A stretch of 64,000 bases of DNA from Thermocaproicibacter melissae (GCF_024498295.1 NZ_CP101827.1:748001-812000), one strand, 5' to 3'. Positions 47,054 to 55,914 are shown, numbered from the stretch's first letter. The notes: generated by a model from the letters alone, not told the origin. Translations and numbers: made by a program.

Positions 47054-47724
47054 TATCCCATCAGCTTCAGTGCCTCACGCGCTGCCTGCTGCTCCGCTTC
47101 TTTTTTGCTACGGCCCCCACCTTTTCCCATAGTATTGCCGTCAAGACGCACTTCAACGAGAAAATGTTTTTCATGGTCGGGACCGCTTTCGCCCGTCAGG
47201 ACATACTCCAAATGATCTTCCGGATTCTTTTGGACAATCTCCTGAAGAGCGGTTTTATAATCTTTCATCGCCTTTGGTCTTCCTTGGCGCAGGAGCGGCA
47301 GAACATAACGAAGTACAAAGGTTCGTGCAGCCTCAATGCCGCCGTCTAAATATATGGCGGCCGTTACCGCTTCAAAGGCATCCGCGAGGATGGAGGGTCT
47401 GGAACGTCCTCCGGAATTCTGTTCTCCATGGCTCAGCAACAGGTATTTGCCAAGGCCGATTTCTTTTGAAAACCCACAACACGCTTTTTCACACACAAGA
47501 GCTGCACGCCTTTTTGTCAGCTCCCCCTCTGGAAGCTTGGGGAAATTCTTAAAAAGATAATCGGCAACGATTGCTCCCAAAACCGCGTCCCCCAGAAACT
47601 CCAGCCGTTCGTTGCTCCCTTCCGGAACACGATACTCGTTTGCATAGGAAGAATGGGTGAGCGCGGTTTTGAGATACTGGGGATTCTTGAAATGATACTG
47701 AAGCTTTTCTTCCAGTTCTTTCAT
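47050..47724 (-). CDS. rnc: RNase III
   Basis: Double-strand RNA endonuclease that processes rRNA precursors. The signature N-E-R-L-E-F-L-G-D-A-V-L with catalytic acids, and the second site D-A-F-E-A-V-T-A-A, are intact. A C-terminal dsRNA-binding domain ends in K-K-E-A-E-Q-Q-A-A-R-E-A-L. The ATG at 47724 sits 9 nt after GGAG; an ATG at 47739, just after AAGGTGAT, is also possible. acpP, which often lies between plsX and rnc, is absent. Confidence 0.96.
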   Translation of the reverse strand: MKELEEKLQYHFKNPQYLKTALTHSSYANEYRVPEGSNERLEFLGDAVLGAIVADYLFKNFPKLPEGELTKRRAALVCEKACCGFSKEIGLGKYLLLSHGEQNSGGRSRPSILADAFEAVTAAIYLDGGIEAARTFVLRYVLPLLRQGRPKAMKDYKTALQEIVQKNPEDHLEYVLTGESGPDHEKHFLVEVRLDGNTMGKGGGRSKKEAEQQAAREALKLMGY

Positions 47725-47745
47725 AGGTAATCGCTCCATATTGAT

Positions 47746-48771
47746 TTAATCACCTTCTTTTTTGGTGTCAGCTTCCGTCATTCCGTATTTTTCGACGGAG
47801 GCTGCAATTTCTTCTGCTACATGGCCCTCTACATAAGCTTTGGTTAAGCGCAAAGCATTAAATACCGTTTTTGCCTTTGAACTTCCGTGCATTTTGAAAA
47901 CCGGCTTAACACACCCCATCAAAGGAGCTCCGCCGTATTCATTATAATCAAAATTCTTCTTTAGTTGCTTCATGTCTTTCATAACAAGTGCAGCGGCAAT
48001 CTTGTTTTTGGGGCTCTGCATAAATACCTGCTTGAGTTTTCCAAGAAGCATCAAAGCCACGCCTTCATAGGTTTTGAGAATTACATTTCCTGTGAATCCA
48101 TCCGCTACAATAACGTCGCCGGCGTCGACTGGAATATCTCGTGCCTCAATATTGCCGATGAAATTAAGACCGGAATTTTTCAAAAGCGCAAATGCTTCAT
48201 GCTGCAGCTTGCCGCCCTTGTGATCTTCCGTACCGATGTTAGCCAATGCAACGCGCGGATTTTTAATCCCCATTACTTTTTCCATATAGATGGAGCCCAT
48301 GATTCCGAACTGTTGGAGCATTTCTGGCTTGCAGTCGACATTCGCACCGCAGTCGATTAACATGAAAAAGCCTTTTTCGTTGGGGATAATGGGAGCAAAT
48401 GCTATTCTTTTTACCCCGTGGATTCGCTTAACGATGAGGGATGCGCCAACCACAAGCGCCCCGCTGTTTCCTCCGGAAACAAAAGCGTCGCCTTCCCCTG
48501 CAACCAGTCTGCGAAGGCCCTCTGCCATAGAACAATTGGCCTTAGACTTCATGATTTCGCCGGCGCTGTCTTCCATGGTGATGACATCCGGTGCATCCGC
48601 AATCTCCATGTGGTCCAGAGAGATGTTGTTTTCGGAAGCTACTCGCCGAATTTCCTGTTCGCGACCGACAAGCATGATATCAATGCCAAGTCCTTTAACT
48701 GCATCGGCGCACCCCTTCATAATTTCGAGCGGTGCATGATCTCCCCCGAATGCATCGACAATAATCTTCAT
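47746..48771 (-). CDS. plsX: PlsX, acyl-ACP:phosphate acyltransferase
   Basis: Makes acyl phosphate for the first step of phospholipid synthesis (PlsX-PlsY route). The 341-residue protein starts I-I-V-D-A-F-G-G-D-H-A-P and has S-G-G-N-S-G-A, D-C-G-A-N-V-D and G-F-T-G-N. fabD, fabG and acpP, its usual downstream neighbours in Bacillus, are missing; rnc follows directly. The 53-nt gap from trmFO holds a weak AACC/GGTT hairpin. Confidence 0.96.
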   Translation of the reverse strand: MKIIVDAFGGDHAPLEIMKGCADAVKGLGIDIMLVGREQEIRRVASENNISLDHMEIADAPDVITMEDSAGEIMKSKANCSMAEGLRRLVAGEGDAFVSGGNSGALVVGASLIVKRIHGVKRIAFAPIIPNEKGFFMLIDCGANVDCKPEMLQQFGIMGSIYMEKVMGIKNPRVALANIGTEDHKGGKLQHEAFALLKNSGLNFIGNIEARDIPVDAGDVIVADGFTGNVILKTYEGVALMLLGKLKQVFMQSPKNKIAAALVMKDMKQLKKNFDYNEYGGAPLMGCVKPVFKMHGSSKAKTVFNALRLTKAYVEGHVAEEIAASVEKYGMTEADTKKEGD

Positions 48772-48824
48772 TGTACCATCTCCACGTTATATTCAATCAA
48801 CCACAACTTTCGGTTAATTGCCTT

Positions 48825-50138
48825 TTAGGTATCCAAAGAATCTATGGTTTTTTCAAGGTCGGCTAATGCTCTTTGTGCAAGGGCAGCATAACGCTCACGT
48901 TTATCACGAATTGGCTTTTCAAGCGACGGCAGGATGCCGAAATTCGCACCCATTGGCTGGAACGGTCCTTCTCCGCCGTAAGCTACATACCTACTTAGTG
49001 CACCCATCATAGTCGTTTCTGGGAGAACCAATGATTCCTTCCCCCTGAAACGCCGAACAGCATTTATGCCTGCGAGCAGTCCGGAGGCCGCAGACTCCAT
49101 ATATCCTTCAACGCCTGTAATCTGGCCTGCAAAAAACAGATTTCGATTTTCTTTCATGCTGAAATCCGGAGAAAGTACGGTTGGAGAATTCAAAAATGTA
49201 TTGCGATGCATCACGCCATACCGCATAAATTCTGCATGCTCCAAACCGGGTATCATGCCAAAGACGCGCTTCTGTTCACCAAATTTCAGATTTGTTTGAA
49301 AACCGACCATGTTATAGAGTGTTCCCTCAGCATTTTCTTTGCGGAGCTGCAGAACGGCCCATGGCCGGTGGCCTGTACGCGGATCGCGCAAGCCGACAGG
49401 CTTCATCGGTCCGAAGCGAAGGGTGTCTTTTCCGCGGGCTGCCATGACCTCAACAGGCATACACCCCTCGTAAACCTTTGGGTCTGCGTTGTCAAACCCG
49501 TGAATCGGGGCGCGCTCCGCGTGAATCAGCTCCTGATAAAAAGCTTCGTACTCCTCTTTATTCATTGGGCAGTTCAGATAAGCGTCATCCTCGCCACGCC
49601 CATAGCGTGAGGCGGAGAAAATTCGTTCCATATTAAGGCTTTCTGCGGAGACGATGGGTGCCGCAGCGTCAAAAAAGCTGAGACTTCCTCCGCACAATTT
49701 GAAAATCTCGTCAGCAAGGGCGTCCGATGTAAGCGGACCAGTTGCAATGATTACGATTCCATCCTTCGGAATGTTGACAAGTTCTTCCGTGTGGACGTGA
49801 ATCAATGGGTGACTGCGGATTTTCTCTGTTACTTTCTGCGCAAAAGCATTTCTATCAACAGCAAGTGCACCGCCGGCCGGCACACGGCAGTCATACGCGC
49901 ACGGCACGAGTAAAGAACCGAGGCGGCGCATCTCCTCTTTCAGCAGACCTGCCGCACTCTCCACTCGCTCTGCTTTTAGCGAATTGGAACAAACAAGTTC
50001 AGCAAAATTCGGATTTTTATGAGCGGGAGAGAATTTGGCAGGCTTCATTTCATAAAGCTCGGTTTGAATTCCATGCTGTGCAATCTGCCAGGCGGCTTCA
50101 CACCCGGCAAGACCGGCACCCGCGACCAAAATACTCAT
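48825..50138 (-). CDS. trmFO: TrmFO, folate-dependent tRNA m5U54 methyltransferase
   Basis: Flavoenzyme that methylates U54 of tRNA using methylenetetrahydrofolate. The FAD-binding start is V-A-G-A-G-L-A-G-C-E-A-A, and F-A-E-L-V-C-S-N-S-L contains the catalytic Cys. The 437-residue length is normal. The ATG overlaps the topA stop by 4 nt; dprA-topA-trmFO is a typical Firmicute order. Confidence 0.97.
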   Translation of the reverse strand: MSILVAGAGLAGCEAAWQIAQHGIQTELYEMKPAKFSPAHKNPNFAELVCSNSLKAERVESAAGLLKEEMRRLGSLLVPCAYDCRVPAGGALAVDRNAFAQKVTEKIRSHPLIHVHTEELVNIPKDGIVIIATGPLTSDALADEIFKLCGGSLSFFDAAAPIVSAESLNMERIFSASRYGRGEDDAYLNCPMNKEEYEAFYQELIHAERAPIHGFDNADPKVYEGCMPVEVMAARGKDTLRFGPMKPVGLRDPRTGHRPWAVLQLRKENAEGTLYNMVGFQTNLKFGEQKRVFGMIPGLEHAEFMRYGVMHRNTFLNSPTVLSPDFSMKENRNLFFAGQITGVEGYMESAASGLLAGINAVRRFRGKESLVLPETTMMGALSRYVAYGGEGPFQPMGANFGILPSLEKPIRDKRERYAALAQRALADLEKTIDSLDT

Positions 50139-52216
50139 TCTTCCTCCGTTTTTTCATAACCGCAACCCGGGGTAATGCAGTAATACTTCGGTTTCTTTCC
50201 TTTCTTTTTCAGAAGGGTTTTGCCACAGCGTGGGCACTTCTCCTTTGACGGCTCGTCCCAAGAGACAAAATCGCATTGTGGGTAATTGGAGCAGCCGTAA
50301 AATATGCGGCCTTTCTTGGTGCGTTTAATAACGACTTTCCCGCCGCATTTCGGACATTCTGCGCCGTTGGTCTCAACATATTTCTTGACGTTTTTGCACT
50401 CCGGGTATCCCGGACAAGCAAGAAATTTCCCGTAACGGCTGGTTTTAATGACCATGTGACGGCCGCATTTTTCACAGATGACGTCGGTCACGTCTTCTTT
50501 CAACTGAATTTTGACACCCTTCATGGCCTCTTTAGCAGCCTTCAGAGTAGCGTCAAAATCTCCGTAGAAGTTCTTCAGTTCCTCCACCCAGTCGGTTTTT
50601 CCGCTCTGGACATCGTCCAGATCACTCTCAACCTGTGCAGTGAACTTGACATTGACGATTTTCGGGAAGCGTTCCTTCATAAGCTTCACGACAGCTTCGC
50701 CGAGCTCTGTGGGCTTCAAAGCCTTTCCTTCCCGAACGACATATTCTCTTGCTGTTATGGTAGAGATTATGACAGCATACGTCGACGGGCGTCCGATTCC
50801 GTTTTCTTCAAGCGCTTTAATCAAAGAAGCTTCGGTGTAACGCGGCGGCGGCTGAGTAAAATGCTGATTACCCGCGATTTCTTTCAGCTTCAGGGGCATG
50901 CCATTTTCCAGTTCCGGTAATGTGCCTTCGTCCTTTTTAGCTTCATCTGCTGATTCTTCATACAAGGTTGTAAAGCCATCAAACTTTACAGTGTATCCAG
51001 ATGCCTTAAAGATATAATTTTTTGCCTGAATGGTAGCCTGCACGGTGTTTTGAATGCAGTTTGCCATCTGGCTTGCGATAAAACGCTCCCAGATAAGCTT
51101 ATAGAGTTTATACTGGTCGGATGAAAGACTGTCCTTAACTTTGTCCGGTGTGAGACTTGGCATGGTCGGACGAATCGCTTCGTGTCCGTCCTGTGCGTTG
51201 GCTCTGGATTTATAGTGGCGCGGAGTATCCGGAAGGTACTTCTCGCCCCATGTTTCTTTAATAAAATCAGCCGCAGCCTGAATTGCTTCTTCTGAGACAC
51301 GAAGTGAGTCGGTTCTCATATAAGTAATCAAACCGATTGCGCCCATGCCAGCAATTTCCACGCCTTCGTAAAGTTCCTGCGCGACTTTCATGGTTCTGCG
51401 TGCCTGAAAGCCGAGCTTGCGGGATGCTTCCTGCTGCATGGTTGAAGTGGTGAACGGAGGAACCGGAGATTTTCTTCTGGTTCCCTTTTTCACGTTTGTT
51501 ACCACATATTCCGCATCCTGCAGTTCGCTTAAAATGCGGTCAGACTGCTCTTTGTTTTCAATTTTTATCTTGCCGTTTTCGTCGCCGTAAAGAGAAGCCA
51601 CGAAAACTTTACGAGAGCCCTTCGGAGAAAATTTGGCTTCAATCGACCAATATTCCTCCGGAACAAACGCACGGATTTCCTCTTCACGGTCTACGATAAG
51701 ACGCACCGCAACAGATTGAACACGGCCTGCCGAAAGGCCATGGCGGATTTTTTGAGAAAGGAACGGGCTAAGCTTATAGCCGACAAGACGGTCCAAAATT
51801 CGCCTTGCCTGCTGAGCATTCACGAGATTCTGGTCGATGGTGCGCGGATGTTCCATGCCTTCCTTAATTCCGCTTTTTGTGATTTCGTTAAAGGTTATTC
51901 TGTTCTTTTCTTCCGTGCTCAAGCCCAAAAGATAAGCTAGATGCCACGAAATCGCCTCTCCTTCCCGGTCAGGGTCCGTTGCGAGGAGCACGCCATCGCT
52001 CTTTTCCGCTTTGTCTTTGAGCTTTTCAACCAGCTTCTCTTTTCCCTTTATAATGTCATATTTCGGCTTGAAATTGTTTTTTACATCAACACTGAGACGA
52101 TTCTCCGGCAGATCACGCACATGGCCCATGGATGCTATTACATCGTAACCGGGGCCAAGATACTTTTGAATTGTTTTTGCCTTGGCAGGTGATTCTACAA
52201 TAACAAGTTTAGACAA
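50135..52216 (-). CDS. topA: TopA, DNA topoisomerase I
   Basis: Type IA topoisomerase that relaxes negative supercoils. The 693-residue protein starts with the Toprim domain (V-I-V-E-S-P-A-K-A), has the catalytic Tyr in G-L-I-T-Y-M-R-T-D-S, and ends in three four-Cys zinc ribbons (C-E-K-C, C-P-K-C and C-P-R-C starts). It lies 27 nt after dprA. Confidence 0.98.
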   Translation of the reverse strand: MSKLVIVESPAKAKTIQKYLGPGYDVIASMGHVRDLPENRLSVDVKNNFKPKYDIIKGKEKLVEKLKDKAEKSDGVLLATDPDREGEAISWHLAYLLGLSTEEKNRITFNEITKSGIKEGMEHPRTIDQNLVNAQQARRILDRLVGYKLSPFLSQKIRHGLSAGRVQSVAVRLIVDREEEIRAFVPEEYWSIEAKFSPKGSRKVFVASLYGDENGKIKIENKEQSDRILSELQDAEYVVTNVKKGTRRKSPVPPFTTSTMQQEASRKLGFQARRTMKVAQELYEGVEIAGMGAIGLITYMRTDSLRVSEEAIQAAADFIKETWGEKYLPDTPRHYKSRANAQDGHEAIRPTMPSLTPDKVKDSLSSDQYKLYKLIWERFIASQMANCIQNTVQATIQAKNYIFKASGYTVKFDGFTTLYEESADEAKKDEGTLPELENGMPLKLKEIAGNQHFTQPPPRYTEASLIKALEENGIGRPSTYAVIISTITAREYVVREGKALKPTELGEAVVKLMKERFPKIVNVKFTAQVESDLDDVQSGKTDWVEELKNFYGDFDATLKAAKEAMKGVKIQLKEDVTDVICEKCGRHMVIKTSRYGKFLACPGYPECKNVKKYVETNGAECPKCGGKVVIKRTKKGRIFYGCSNYPQCDFVSWDEPSKEKCPRCGKTLLKKKGKKPKYYCITPGCGYEKTEEE

Positions 52217-52243
52217 GTAACCACCTCATAGTTTTGTTTTCGA

Positions 52244-53407
52244 TTATGGAAGACTGTATCTCCCGCCAGAATATGTTTTTACAGCGCCGGAAAGTTCTAG
52301 TTCCGTAATCGCTGCTAGTATGCGGGAGGTATTCATTTTTGTCTTTTCTTGCAGAACTTCAATATGCACAGGCTGTTTTTCCAAGAAGCGGAATACAGTT
52401 TTTGCATCATCGGAAATATCAGCAGGTTCCTGCAAATAATTTACGTTTTCCTGCTTCTTTGGAATCATACCGTTATCTTTTATCATATCATTTGTTTTGC
52501 CGCCGTCAAGATATATTTTTTCTGGAAAAAGTTCAGAATACTCTTCCAGAATATCTTCCGCACAACTGACCGGCTTTGCCCCGGATTTAATCAGATTGTT
52601 TACACCTTGCGAAACAGGGCTGAAAATATCAGCTGGAACTGCGAATACATCTCTGCCCTGATCAAGCGCAAAATCCGCAGTAATCAGCGAACCGCTTCTA
52701 GCCGCGGCTTCCACGACGAGTGTTCCGACGGAAAGGCCGGCAATAATTCTGTTCCGGATTGGAAAATTCGAGCTGATTGGCTGCGTCTGCGGAGGATATT
52801 CCGAAACAAGTGCTCCGTGAAGCGCTATCGCGTCTCTCATGGAAGCGTTCACCATCAGATATTCCGCATCTATACCACATCCAAGCACACAAACTGTTGT
52901 TCCGCCGGCCTGAAGTGCTCCTTGGTGCGCCGCGGTATCAATTCCGAGTGCACCGCCGCTGACAATTATGACGCCTTTTTTGGCAAGTTCAAAAGCAATG
53001 CTCCTTGCTGCACCTCGGCCGGTCGCCGTGGCCTTTCGTGTTCCTACAATTGAAATGGAGAGTCTATGCGAAAAATCCGGCAATTTTCCCTTTACAAATA
53101 ATGCACAGGGAGGATTGGGAATCTCCCGCAATAAATCAGGATATTCCGCATCGTCCGGCGTGATTACGGTCTGCCCCAGCTTCTCGCAGTAATCGAGCAG
53201 AGCTTGCGCCTGCTCAACCGACCACGTTTCCAGCGCATGCAATTCCTTTGGGGTAAAATAGCCCTCCAAAAGCCATGATTCTTTGCCTTCTTGATAAAAG
53301 ACTTGAAGTGACGGGTAAGAAGCAAGGATTCTGTTCTGCTTGGAGCTTCCAGCGCCGAGTGCATGTTGAAGCCAAAGCCAATACGCGCGCGGATCAATTT
53401 CGCTCAT
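52244..53407 (-). CDS. dprA: DprA/Smf, DNA processing protein
   Basis: Loads RecA on incoming single-stranded DNA during transformation. The Rossmann core has S-I-V-G-T-R-K-A-T, S-G-G-A-L-G-I-D-T-A-A-H and N-F-P-I-R-N-R-I-I-A-G-L-S; a C-terminal winged helix (about 320-387) follows. DprA is widespread, also in species not known to be transformable, so competence cannot be inferred. It overlaps the upstream methyltransferase by 14 nt. Confidence 0.95.
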   Translation of the reverse strand: MSEIDPRAYWLWLQHALGAGSSKQNRILASYPSLQVFYQEGKESWLLEGYFTPKELHALETWSVEQAQALLDYCEKLGQTVITPDDAEYPDLLREIPNPPCALFVKGKLPDFSHRLSISIVGTRKATATGRGAARSIAFELAKKGVIIVSGGALGIDTAAHQGALQAGGTTVCVLGCGIDAEYLMVNASMRDAIALHGALVSEYPPQTQPISSNFPIRNRIIAGLSVGTLVVEAAARSGSLITADFALDQGRDVFAVPADIFSPVSQGVNNLIKSGAKPVSCAEDILEEYSELFPEKIYLDGGKTNDMIKDNGMIPKKQENVNYLQEPADISDDAKTVFRFLEKQPVHIEVLQEKTKMNTSRILAAITELELSGAVKTYSGGRYSLP

Positions 53408-54215
53408 TTTTGACCGCCTCCGTTCCGCGCATCATTTCCCACATAATGATTGCAGCCGAAGCAGCAGCGTTCAGCGATTCTGCCCTGCCTTGCATTGGGA
53501 TTGTTACGCGTTCCGAACAAGCATGAATTGTCTCCTGCGTCAGTCCGTTTCCTTCATTTCCGATGACCGCAACGGTAGGGACAGAGAAATCAAGTTTTGT
53601 AATTGGAATTGCAGTAGAATCCGGCACCGCAGCTAAAGTCTGAAAGCCAGCCTTATTCAGGCGTTCAATCGTTTCCGGCCCATTTTTTAAAATGAAGACC
53701 GGAAGTCGAAATGCCGCACCCATCCCAGCACGAAGCGCCTTGGGTGAGAAAACATCGCAGCAATCACCTGAAAGAACGACGCCTTTGATTCCTACCGCTT
53801 CCGCTGTGCGAAGCATCGCACCGAGATTTGCAGGGTCCTGAATGTTTTCGAGCATCAGAAAATGTTGCCCAGATGCCGCAGACGGAATGTCTTCCCTTTC
53901 AGCGGGTCGTGCGCAAATGCTGAATACACCTTGAGGATTCTTTGTTTCGGAAAGAGCCTGCGCAACTGACTGTGAAATGAGATATTCATTCGGGTTCGTT
54001 TTACGGATGATTGAAAGATATTGACTGTATTTTATCTCTGCCTCTTCCGTGTAGAGGAGAGAAACAGTCTCTAACCCGCTTTCAGCAGCGTCCGAACATA
54101 GGCGTGCACCTTCCAAAGGAAATTTTTTCTTCTCTTTCCGATACGATGACGAAGAAGAAAGGTGCTGAAACTCTTTGACGAGCTCATTTTTCCTGCTTGT
54201 TATGGTCACGCGCAT
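53394..54215 (-). CDS. TrmH-family (SpoU) RNA 2'-O-ribose methyltransferase
   Basis: SPOUT-fold methyltransferase of 273 residues for rRNA or tRNA ribose. An N-terminal substrate-binding domain precedes the catalytic part with N-I-Q-D-P-A-N-L-G-A-M-L-R-T-A, N-E-G-N-G-L and the knot motif S-L-N-A-A-A-S-A-A-I. Its place near the rplT operon recalls Bacillus ysgA. The target is unknown. The ATG at 54215 lies 8 nt after GGAGG; a GTG at 54230 is inside the site. A strong terminator stands directly before it. Confidence 0.92.
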   Translation of the reverse strand: MRVTITSRKNELVKEFQHLSSSSSYRKEKKKFPLEGARLCSDAAESGLETVSLLYTEEAEIKYSQYLSIIRKTNPNEYLISQSVAQALSETKNPQGVFSICARPAEREDIPSAASGQHFLMLENIQDPANLGAMLRTAEAVGIKGVVLSGDCCDVFSPKALRAGMGAAFRLPVFILKNGPETIERLNKAGFQTLAAVPDSTAIPITKLDFSVPTVAVIGNEGNGLTQETIHACSERVTIPMQGRAESLNAAASAAIIMWEMMRGTEAVKNERN

Positions 54216-54230
54216 TTCATCTTCCTCCAC

Positions 54231-54264
54231 AAAAAAAGATGCGTCCGGAAAGAACCGGACGCAT
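54231..54264 (-). terminator. Terminator after rplT
   Basis: A perfect 10-bp stem (54239-54248 with 54255-54264, core GCGTCCGG), 6-nt loop and seven T on the minus strand. It ends right against the ribosome site of the next gene. Confidence 0.93.
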
Positions 54265-54272
54265 GCTTCATA

Positions 54273-54626
54273 TTAAAGTGCAGCTTTTGCTTTTTCAACC
54301 AGAGCCTTGAATGCAGCTTCGTCTGCAACCGCAATTTCAGCAAGCATCTTCCTGTTCAGTGCGATGTCAGCTTTTTTCAGGCCGTTCATAAACATGGAAT
54401 AGCTGATACCATTTGCACGGCATCCTGCTGAAATACGAGTAATCCAAAGACGACGGAAATCACGCTTACGGGCTTTTCTTCCGATATAAGCATAATTGCC
54501 GGATTTCATAACGGCCTGTTTGGCCATTTTGAAATGTTTGCTCTTAGCACCGAAATAGCCCTTCGCAAGTTTCAGTGTCTTTTTTCTTCTCTTGCGCGTC
54601 ATGAGCGCACCTTTTACACGTGCCAT
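54273..54626 (-). CDS. rplT: Ribosomal protein L20
   Basis: Large-subunit assembly protein of 117 residues, starting M-A-R-V-K and containing [10 protein letters not shown] and [10 protein letters not shown]20 represses its own operon in both E. coli and Bacillus, in Bacillus by attenuation in the infC leader. The gap to rpmI holds a 6-bp AGCTGA/TCAGCT hairpin. Confidence 0.98.
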   Translation of the reverse strand: MARVKGALMTRKRRKKTLKLAKGYFGAKSKHFKMAKQAVMKSGNYAYIGRKARKRDFRRLWITRISAGCRANGISYSMFMNGLKKADIALNRKMLAEIAVADEAAFKALVEKAKAAL

Positions 54627-54680
54627 TTTATTACCTCCAAAAACTGGTTGTTTCCCGTATTAGAGCTGAGCTATTTCAGC

Positions 54681-54878
54681 TTATTTATATGGAATCAATT
54701 TTTTAATTTGAGCCACATTAGTCTTATCAACCAAAGTAGTCTTCCTCAGGTTTCTGGTACGCTTCGTTGTCTTCTTATTGAGAATGTGTGATTTGTAGGC
54801 ATGAGCGCGAATGATCTTTCCCGATTTTGACAACTTAAAACGCTTTTTAGCACCGGTATGTGTTTTAATTTTAGGCAT
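54681..54878 (-). CDS. rpmI: Ribosomal protein L35
   Basis: A 65-residue, very basic large-subunit protein starting [14 protein letters not shown]. It lies between infC and rplT, the universal order, with GGAGG about 6-8 nt before its ATG. Confidence 0.98.
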   Translation of the reverse strand: MPKIKTHTGAKKRFKLSKSGKIIRAHAYKSHILNKKTTKRTRNLRKTTLVDKTNVAQIKKLIPYK

Positions 54879-54900
54879 AGCTGCCCCTCCTTATTGAATC

Positions 54901-55419
54901 TTACTTAACGGGTTTGGAAACAAGGAACATCAGCATGTTGCGACCTTCCATTTTGGACGGTTTCTCAACATTTGCGACGTCTGACAAAGCTTCAGCAAAC
55001 CGCCTCATGATTTCATGCCCGTGTTCAGGGTGATCCATTTCACGTCCGCGGAAACGGATGGAAACCTTAACTTTGTCCCCGGCTTTCAAGAAGCGCTGTG
55101 CATGGCCGACTTTTGTGTTGAAGTCATGAGTGTCTATGTTCAACGAAAGACGGATTTCCTTGATATCCACAATGTGCTGGTTCTTTTTCGCTTCCTTTTC
55201 TCGCTTGGCCTGTTCAAAACGGAATTTGCCATAGTCAATAATCTTACATACAGGCGGTGTAGCCTGAGGAGCGATTTTTACCAGATCAAGGTTCATCTCA
55301 GCTGCCTTCTGCAGCGCCTGAGCCGCAGACATGATACCAAGCTGGTCACCGTTCGGCCCAATCACACGAACTTGCCGGTCGCGGATTTGCTCATTGATCT
55401 GATGTTCTCTGCTGCTAAT
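54901..55419 (-). CDS. infC: Initiation factor IF-3, with an AUU start codon
   Basis: IF-3 checks start codons and keeps subunits apart. The mature start is S-S-R-E-H-Q-I-N-E-Q-I-R, followed by an N domain with K-I-I-D-Y-G-K-F-R-F-E and a C domain with S-I-R-F-R-G-R-E. The only in-frame start with a good ribosome site is ATT at 55419, 9 nt after GGAGG; the longer frame to 55494 runs back into the leader hairpin. A non-canonical AUU is typical of infC, as IF-3 rejects it and so limits its own synthesis. The product has 172 residues. Confidence 0.95.
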   Translation of the reverse strand: MSSREHQINEQIRDRQVRVIGPNGDQLGIMSAAQALQKAAEMNLDLVKIAPQATPPVCKIIDYGKFRFEQAKREKEAKKNQHIVDIKEIRLSLNIDTHDFNTKVGHAQRFLKAGDKVKVSIRFRGREMDHPEHGHEIMRRFAEALSDVANVEKPSKMEGRNMLMFLVSKPVK

Positions 55420-55601
55420 AGTAAAGCACCTCCAAAACACGTCATTAGCAATAAAAAATAAAGCACATGAACCGAATCTCCGTCCATGCGCCAATACTAC
55501 AGCCGAGCATAAAGCAACAGCTACATGTATGGACCCGTGCCGGACGAAACCCCACAGGTGAGAACGGCGGTTACAGTTGCACGCTCTACTTTGTTTTTAT
55601 A
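55420..55601 (-). promoter_or_regulatory. Ribosomal-protein (L20-type) attenuator leader of infC-rpmI-rplT
   Basis: A leader of about 180 nt between a consensus promoter and infC, containing several stems and ending in an intrinsic terminator. An upstream segment (GTCCAT, 55534-55529) can pair with ATGGAC (55487-55482) inside the 5' arm of the terminator, an antiterminator. In Bacillus, L20 binding to such a leader promotes termination. The assignment to L20 control is by analogy with the Rfam L20 leader class. Confidence 0.75.
55451..55491 (-). terminator. Attenuator hairpin in the infC leader
   Basis: GCGCATGGAC (55491-55482) folds on GTTCATGTGC (55472-55463) with one wobble or so, followed by TTTATTTTTT on the minus strand. 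It is a terminator 40-70 nt before the infC start. Confidence 0.8.
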
Positions 55602-55607
55602 TGAGTT

Positions 55608-55636
55608 ATTATAGCTTTCGCTATGCTGTTTGTCAA
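55608..55636 (-). promoter_or_regulatory. Consensus sigma-A promoter of infC-rpmI-rplT
   Basis: TTGACA (55636-55631), 17 nt, TATAAT (55613-55608) on the minus strand, a full match in both boxes and spacing. Confidence 0.92.
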
Positions 55637-55649
55637 CTATTTCTCTAGT

Positions 55650-55677
55650 TTGAAACGAAAAAAATGTGCCGCATATT
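55650..55677 (+). promoter_or_regulatory. Possible promoter for the small ORF at 55701
   Basis: TTGAAA (55650-55655), 16 nt, CATATT (55672-55677). The CATATTCTG stretch also resembles a sporulation sigma-E/sigma-K -10 box (CATA-N3-T). Both readings are weak. Confidence 0.35.
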
Positions 55678-55700
55678 CTGAAATCAAGGGAGGAATAACA

Positions 55701-55865
55701 ATGAAATCCGCGTTTCCGTTTTACTGGTATCTTTTTCCACCGTGTGAAGGATGCAATAGGCCGCGGCGCAGATTTCGCCCGCTCGCAAGCCTTCAGACAA
55801 AGTTCAAAAATTTTCGTATGCCAAAGGTAATTTATTTCAATCGTAAACTATTTCAGAAGCGATAA
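55701..55865 (+). CDS. Small basic protein of unknown function (54 residues)
   Basis: Not recognised. The ORF has an AGGGAGG site 7 nt before its ATG. The product is short and basic, with an aromatic start (F-P-F-Y-W-Y-L-F-P-P), a C-E-G-C pair, then P-R-R-R-F-R-P and a Lys/Arg-rich tail. There is no clear membrane helix. A T-rich stretch follows the stop. It lies divergent from infC and 50 nt before another small ORF. It could be a spurious ORF; the ribosome site and the promoter-like sequence argue for it. Confidence 0.5.
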   Translation: MKSAFPFYWYLFPPCEGCNRPRRRFRPLASLQTKFKNFRMPKVIYFNRKLFQKR

Positions 55866-55914
55866 TCTTTTTTTTATTTTCGGGCAGACTACTTTGCAAA
55901 AGGAGGAGTCTGCT

